Origin: Candidatus Bathyarchaeota archaeon
GTDB lineage: Archaea; Thermoproteota; Bathyarchaeia; TCS64
Direction: 5' to 3'
Assembly (NCBI GenBank): GCA_014729945.1
Contig: WJJC01000167.1
Span: 1-7,890 of the forward strand
DNA length: 7,890 nt
The number at the start of each line of letters is the position of its first letter. Within the stretch, counting starts at the first letter, position 1. A program made the position numbers and the translations under genes. Shown here one piece after another: positions 5,252-7,890 of this stretch. Below the pieces are notes generated by a model. That model did no database searches and had not been told where the DNA came from. It was given only the letters and a program-made list of their open reading frames with translations.

Positions 5252-5573
5252 TTTCTTCTTCCTCTGAGTCTTCCTTGTCTTTCTTTGTTTTCTCCGTTGG
5301 AGAACCAGCGTAAAGGTTTCCGGTGCTTTTCTTGAACTCTATCTCTATCTCTAGCTCATCCTCTTCCAAATCTATGTCGACTTGTGCATGTCCGACCGGT
5401 TTGAATGGCAGTATCCATTCTTCTGAGGTTATCTGGAGGTCATCTTCTCCTTCCACTTGGTCTGCAAGGTTTCTTAGGAAGACTGCCAATTCGTTTCTGT
5501 TCATGTAGAATTCTTGTGAAAATTGTCCTTTAACGATCTTTTTCTCTTTTGGTGTTTTTTTCTTTATTTCCAT
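5229..5573 (-). CDS. Amphi-Trp domain-containing protein
   Basis: The protein has 114 residues. Residues about 20-81 match the amphi-Trp domain: NRNELAVFLRNLADQVEGED, then a short strand (DLQITSEEWILPF) and the amphipathic strands AQVDIDLEEDELEIEIEF. Members of the family usually end this strand with Trp; here the position is Phe80. The N-terminus is Lys-rich, and the C-terminal tail (about 82-114) is low complexity, first Lys-rich and then Glu/Asp-rich. The biochemical role of the domain is not established. It is the first gene of a two-gene minus-strand unit with the Lrp/AsnC domain protein and is transcribed divergently from an ArsR-type regulator 63 bases away, which may control it. Confidence 0.75.
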   Translation of the reverse strand: MEIKKKTPKEKKIVKGQFSQEFYMNRNELAVFLRNLADQVEGEDDLQITSEEWILPFKPVGHAQVDIDLEEDELEIEIEFKKSTGNLYAGSPTEKTKKDKEDSEEEENEPYYAQ

Positions 5574-5602
5574 ATAGTTTCACGAGCTTAAAGAGAGGGA
5601 AC

Positions 5603-5612
5603 ACATATAAAG
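5603..5612. promoter_or_regulatory. Shared TATA element between the amphi-Trp and ArsR-type genes
   Basis: On the minus strand the site reads AGAAACTTTATATG, an excellent BRE plus TATA match centred about 34 bases before the amphi-Trp ATG (leader about 8 bases). On the plus strand the same bases read ACATATAAAG, centred about 30 bases before the ATG at 5637. One nearly symmetric box in the middle of a 63-base divergent interval may therefore serve both genes. The minus-strand direction is much the stronger call. Confidence 0.55.
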
Positions 5613-5636
5613 TTTCTTTGTAATTCTATACTTGAT

Positions 5637-5897
5637 ATGTTGGCAGTGTTAACGAGTAAAAACAGGTTAAAGATACTGAAACTACTAAGTCGAAGAGACA
5701 GATATGTATCAGAGATCATGGAACTAGCCTCAATGGATGGTAGAAACGCAAAACACCACTTAGACACCCTAGAGGAATCAGGGGTAATACAAAGCTACCA
5801 ACAAGGAAGAAAAAAATACTATCGACTAATAAAGGAGATTCACTTGGAAATATCACCACCCCCTGAAGGCAGATTCATCCTGTACATCACAGAGTAG
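5637..5897 (+). CDS. ArsR-type winged helix-turn-helix transcriptional regulator
   Basis: This 86-residue protein is a single winged-helix domain. It has the helix [20 protein letters not shown], a recognition region ([19 protein letters not shown]) and a wing strand pair ([20 protein letters not shown]), followed by a short [11 protein letters not shown] tail. The [12 protein letters not shown] segment is the standard ArsR recognition-helix pattern. There are no cysteine pairs, so metal sensing of the classical ArsR kind is not indicated. It starts at an ATG about 30 bases after a TATA-like element with no Shine-Dalgarno site, consistent with a leaderless transcript. Small single-domain regulators next to a divergent gene often repress both. 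Its target here is unproven; the amphi-Trp unit is the nearest candidate. Confidence 0.8.
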   Translation: MLAVLTSKNRLKILKLLSRRDRYVSEIMELASMDGRNAKHHLDTLEESGVIQSYQQGRKKYYRLIKEIHLEISPPPEGRFILYITE

Positions 5898-5916
5898 CTA
5901 AAAATTCGGTATCAAG

Positions 5917-6243
5917 TTATCTGGTCTTTTCACGTTTCTTTAACACTATCTTCAAGTATTTACCTCTAATAGTTTGACCGTATATATCTTCTTGTATTAT
6001 CCCATCTTCTGTCTGAATAGATACTATTTTGAATCTTATAGCAGGTTTCTCTGGTAACTCATCGTTAACGAGCCAGAAATATTTCTTACCCTGAAGTTTA
6101 CGTGTGAAATACTCCGTCTTCTGCACTAGAAATGTATCTCTTACACCGTCTACGAAACCATTATAAATAGATTCGGAGACTGATTGCCGCAGATTAATTC
6201 CCATAGGCTTTCTTACGGGATTCACATTAATTAAAGCAATCAT
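5917..6243 (-). CDS. Hypothetical 108-residue basic protein
   Basis: I do not recognise this family. The N-terminal third (MIALINVNPVRKPMGINLRQ, then SVSESIYNGFVDGVRD) could be strand plus helix. The remainder looks all-beta: FLVQKTEYFTRKLQ, KKYFWLVND, AIRFKIVSIQT, IYGQTIRGKYLKIVLKK. The tail is Lys/Arg-rich. The beta-rich basic C-terminal half would suit a small nucleic-acid-binding barrel, but that is inference. The ATG at 6243 is 51 bases from the divergent lplA start, and a TATA-like GATATGTT on the minus strand (around 6271-6278) has leaderless spacing. Its end is 19 bases from the convergent ArsR-type gene. Codon-level open reading and a promoter in place support a real gene. Confidence 0.55.
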   Translation of the reverse strand: MIALINVNPVRKPMGINLRQSVSESIYNGFVDGVRDTFLVQKTEYFTRKLQGKKYFWLVNDELPEKPAIRFKIVSIQTEDGIIQEDIYGQTIRGKYLKIVLKKREKTR

Positions 6244-6259
6244 CCAGTTACAAAAAGAG

Positions 6260-6266
6260 GATATAC
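6260..6266 (+). promoter_or_regulatory. TATA-like element for lplA
   Basis: GATATAC lies about 31 bases before the ATG at 6295, giving a predicted start near 6289. On the opposite strand it reads GTATATC and could also serve the divergent 108-residue gene. The match is moderate. Confidence 0.4.
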
Positions 6267-6269
6267 AAA

Positions 6270-6292
6270 AAACATATCATACCCATATGTTT
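6270..6292. promoter_or_regulatory. Inverted repeat in the lplA promoter, candidate operator
   Basis: AAACATAT (6270-6277) and ATATGTTT (6285-6292) are perfect 8-base arms around a 7-base spacer. The repeat lies between the TATA-like element and the lplA start codon, overlapping the predicted transcription start, and also sits in the promoter of the divergent gene. A dimeric regulator bound here could control both. Confidence 0.45.
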
Positions 6293-6294
6293 CT

Positions 6295-7071
6295 ATGCCT
6301 ATTATGAGTAATGAATGGCGACTAATCGATATGCGCATAGAAGACGCGCCCACACAGATGGCTATAGACGAAGCGATAGCCATGGCACGGCTCAGAAACG
6401 GGACACCTAACACTATTAGATTATATCGATGGAACCCATCAGCGGTAAGCATCGGATATTTTCAGAGTATAGAGAAAGAGGTAAACCTGGAGGCCTGTAA
6501 AGAGTATGGTGTCGATGTAATAAGGCGCATCACGGGAGGAGGAGCCGTTTATCATGACTATAAGGGGGAAATAACGTATAGCCTTGTAGCGCCTGAACGT
6601 GATCCCTTGATGCCCACGGATATACTAGAGAGTTATCAGGTTATCTGCGGCGCCATTGTGAATGGTTTGAAGCATATCGGCGTGGATTCAAAGTTTAAAC
6701 CAGTGAATGATATCGTGTCTGATGGTAAGAAGATCAGCGGCAACGCCCAGACGCGACGCCATGGAGTAATATTACAGCATGGTACCGTACTTGTGGACAG
6801 TGATATTGAACGCATGTTCCAGGTTCTCAGAGTGAGTGAAGCCAAGATCAGTGACAAACTCATAAAGGCGGTGCAGGATAGAGTCACCAATATAAGACGA
6901 TACCTAGGTAGGGAAATAGGTTTCCCGTTGGTGCATGATGCATTAACTAAGGGTTTTGAAGAGTCATTTAAAATTAAACTTGTACCAGGAAAGTTAACGG
7001 GAGAGGAAGAACAGCTAGTTGATGAGCTACGAGAGAAATATGCTAGCAACGAGTGGGTGTATCAGAGATGA
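6295..7071 (+). CDS. lplA: Lipoate-protein ligase A, catalytic subunit (N-terminal domain type)
   Basis: This 258-residue protein covers only the large catalytic domain of lipoate ligase, as in Thermoplasma acidophilum, where the small domain is a separate LplB. It activates lipoate (or octanoate) with ATP to an acyl-AMP and transfers it to a lysine of a carrier domain. Visible motifs are RRITGGGAVYHD (77-88), the lipoyl-binding and adenylate loop; NDIVSDGKKISGNAQ (138-152), with the conserved Lys146; and the QHGTVLVDSD strand (161-170). The C-terminus ends in the NEWVYQR segment usual for the large domain. Starts at 6295 or 6304 are both possible; TATA spacing slightly favours 6295. Its stop overlaps the lplB start by four bases, so the two are co-translated. 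A biotin ligase is ruled out by the RRxTGGGAVYHD motif. Confidence 0.92.
   Translation: MPIMSNEWRLIDMRIEDAPTQMAIDEAIAMARLRNGTPNTIRLYRWNPSAVSIGYFQSIEKEVNLEACKEYGVDVIRRITGGGAVYHDYKGEITYSLVAPERDPLMPTDILESYQVICGAIVNGLKHIGVDSKFKPVNDIVSDGKKISGNAQTRRHGVILQHGTVLVDSDIERMFQVLRVSEAKISDKLIKAVQDRVTNIRRYLGREIGFPLVHDALTKGFEESFKIKLVPGKLTGEEEQLVDELREKYASNEWVYQR
7055..7059 (+). promoter_or_regulatory. Ribosome binding site for lplB inside the end of lplA
   Basis: GGGTG lies 8 bases before the ATG at 7068, within the last codons of lplA. It supports 7068 as the start rather than the GTG at 7053, which would add five unconserved residues. Confidence 0.4.
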
Positions 7072-7340
7072 TGGCTGAATACAAGATACCCGGTGGAAAA
7101 CTGTTAACATGTGAGATGAGAGTAGCGGAGGGTGTGATAGCTGAGATCAAATTATCTGGAGATTTCTTCATGCACCCTGAAGACGCCATTAAGGAACTGG
7201 AAGAGGCGTTAACCGGGAGTAGAGTTGATGCTTACGATAGTCTGATAATTGAATTCTTCCAAGGCAGAGAAATAAAGTTATTCGGGATAAGCCCAAGGGA
7301 TTTCAGCAAAGTAATAGAATTGGCTCTAGGCTCTCAGTAA
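7068..7340 (+). CDS. lplB: Lipoate-protein ligase accessory subunit LplB
   Basis: The protein has 90 residues starting MMAEYKIPGGKLLTCEMRV. This matches the small C-terminal domain of lipoate ligases, which archaea such as Thermoplasma encode as a separate LplB needed for the adenylation step. Recognisable elements are YKIPGGK at the start, the strand pair EMRVAEGVIAEIKLSGDFF, the HPEDAIKELEEALTG helix and a C-terminal DFSKVIELAL helix. The start at 7068 gives an ATGA overlap with the lplA stop; an ATG at 7071 is equally possible, and the GTG at 7053 is less likely. It forms a heterodimer with the upstream lplA product in the cytoplasm. Its last 15 bases overlap the 3' end of the convergent lipS2-like gene. 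Confidence 0.9.
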   Translation: MMAEYKIPGGKLLTCEMRVAEGVIAEIKLSGDFFMHPEDAIKELEEALTGSRVDAYDSLIIEFFQGREIKLFGISPRDFSKVIELALGSQ

Positions 7341-7890
7341 GAGGGAATCATATTTTTTAGGTGTACCACAGCAGCCGTCAAGCTTTATGACACCGTATCC
7401 CGCTTCAAGTGCCCGGCGTTCTGTTGATCTTGAGGCTAGGGCAATTCTTTTTGCGCCAGCTTTTATCGCTTCCCACGCCAGCTCCGTCTTATAACCTCTA
7501 CTACGCATACAGCCTAGGCCTATCTCGGATTCACTGCATTTTTTTTCGGCAAGGGATATCAGGTTTGCAATAGTCTTCACTTTTGGGGGTTGTACATTCT
7601 CCATGGGAGTCCCCGTGGTTGGGATTAGACTTATGAAGATAATAGATTCGGGTTTAACCTCTGCAGCTAGTTCAATTGCCTTTTTCTCGCCCTTCATTTC
7701 ACCATAATGGAGCCCGACGCAGATGTGAGGAGCAACATTAGCCCCACCATCCACTAGGTTAACCAAGGTAGCATCATAAGCTTCGATAGATTTATCCAAA
7801 CCATAGACTTGCCTTAATGTATGTTCTGAGCCTACTATGTCTACTGATACGACGTCCACGCCTGTGCTTGCTACAGCTTCTACTTCTTCC
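7326..7890 (-). CDS. lipS2: LipS2-like radical SAM lipoate synthase subunit, C-terminal part (partial)
   Basis: The frame is open to the window edge, giving 187 residues of the C-terminal half. It reads through a GTG at 7859 that should not be taken as a start. The sequence GVDVVSVDIVGSEHTLRQVY, then PHICVGLHYG, SIIFISLIPTTGTPME and EIGLGCMRSRG, is the TIM-barrel second half of biotin-synthase-like radical SAM enzymes. Cysteines at visible positions 57, 118, 127 and the pair 173-174 (DGCCGTP) may bind an auxiliary cluster; the CCG ending and GCMR motif fit LipS2 as I know it. The radical SAM CX3CX2C motif must lie beyond the window and cannot be checked. Partnered with the LipS1-like protein it would insert sulfur into protein-bound octanoate. 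The naming is by motif memory and context. Confidence 0.7.
   Translation of the reverse strand, partial: EEVEAVASTGVDVVSVDIVGSEHTLRQVYGLDKSIEAYDATLVNLVDGGANVAPHICVGLHYGEMKGEKKAIELAAEVKPESIIFISLIPTTGTPMENVQPPKVKTIANLISLAEKKCSESEIGLGCMRSRGYKTELAWEAIKAGAKRIALASRSTERRALEAGYGVIKLDGCCGTPKKYDSLLLRA

Noticed and set aside
6636..7049. Minus-strand 137-codon ORF inside lplA
   Set aside because: It lies wholly antisense to a well-supported lipoate ligase; the Ser/Thr/Cys-rich composition is that of a reverse frame.
1..7890. tRNA, rRNA, CRISPR array, insertion sequence or attachment site
   Set aside because: I found no cloverleaf-like segment, spaced direct repeats, transposase motifs or terminal inverted repeats.

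Overview
The window is almost certainly archaeal chromosomal DNA. Several genes have a TTTATA-type TATA element about 25-30 bases before a start codon with little or no leader, and oligo-T tracts follow genes. The protein families are also archaeal in flavour: a two-gene lipoate ligase (LplA plus LplB), LipS-type radical SAM proteins, a stand-alone Lrp/AsnC ligand-binding domain, an amphi-Trp protein, a compact ArsR-type winged helix and a membrane-anchored solute-binding protein. The content would fit an uncultured lineage such as Bathyarchaeia or a relative, but nothing here fixes the taxon.

Layout. At 1-484 (minus, cut by the window edge) lies the N-terminal part of a membrane-anchored, probably ABC-type, solute-binding protein that starts at TTG. 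Divergent from it, 594-1751 encodes an exported protein with a Rossmann-like/IFT52-like domain, a coiled coil and a C-terminal membrane anchor. Then come a T4-endonuclease-V-type pyrimidine dimer glycosylase (1821-2273), an unrecognised 141-residue protein behind a strong TATA box and a perfect palindrome (2317-2742), and a HAD-family protein (2940-3683) that overlaps a LipS1-like radical SAM protein (3670-4701). The interval 4702-4975 holds no confident gene; it has an ACT-like reading-frame remnant, a 47-codon ORF and a 14-bp palindrome. A minus-strand pair follows (amphi-Trp protein, then stand-alone Lrp/AsnC domain, 4976-5573), divergent from an ArsR-type regulator (5637-5897). An orphan 108-residue gene (5917-6243, minus) is divergent from lplA-lplB (6295-7340). 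The 3' part of a LipS2-like radical SAM gene (7326-7890, minus, cut by the window edge) converges on lplB and overlaps it.

How the genes fit together. The main theme is protein lipoylation. LplA with LplB attaches an acyl group (lipoate or octanoate) to a carrier lysine, and a LipS1/LipS2 pair inserts the two sulfurs. This alternative to LipA/LipB has been described in archaea and some bacteria. No lipoyl-carrier protein (GcvH, E2 or sHdr-type LbpA) is encoded in the window. Three small regulatory or hypothetical units separate lipS1 from lplA, so this is a neighbourhood rather than one operon. The most notable unexplained signals are two inverted repeats placed like operators, over the start of the 141-residue gene and in the lplA promoter, and the translational overlap of an atypical HAD protein with lipS1.
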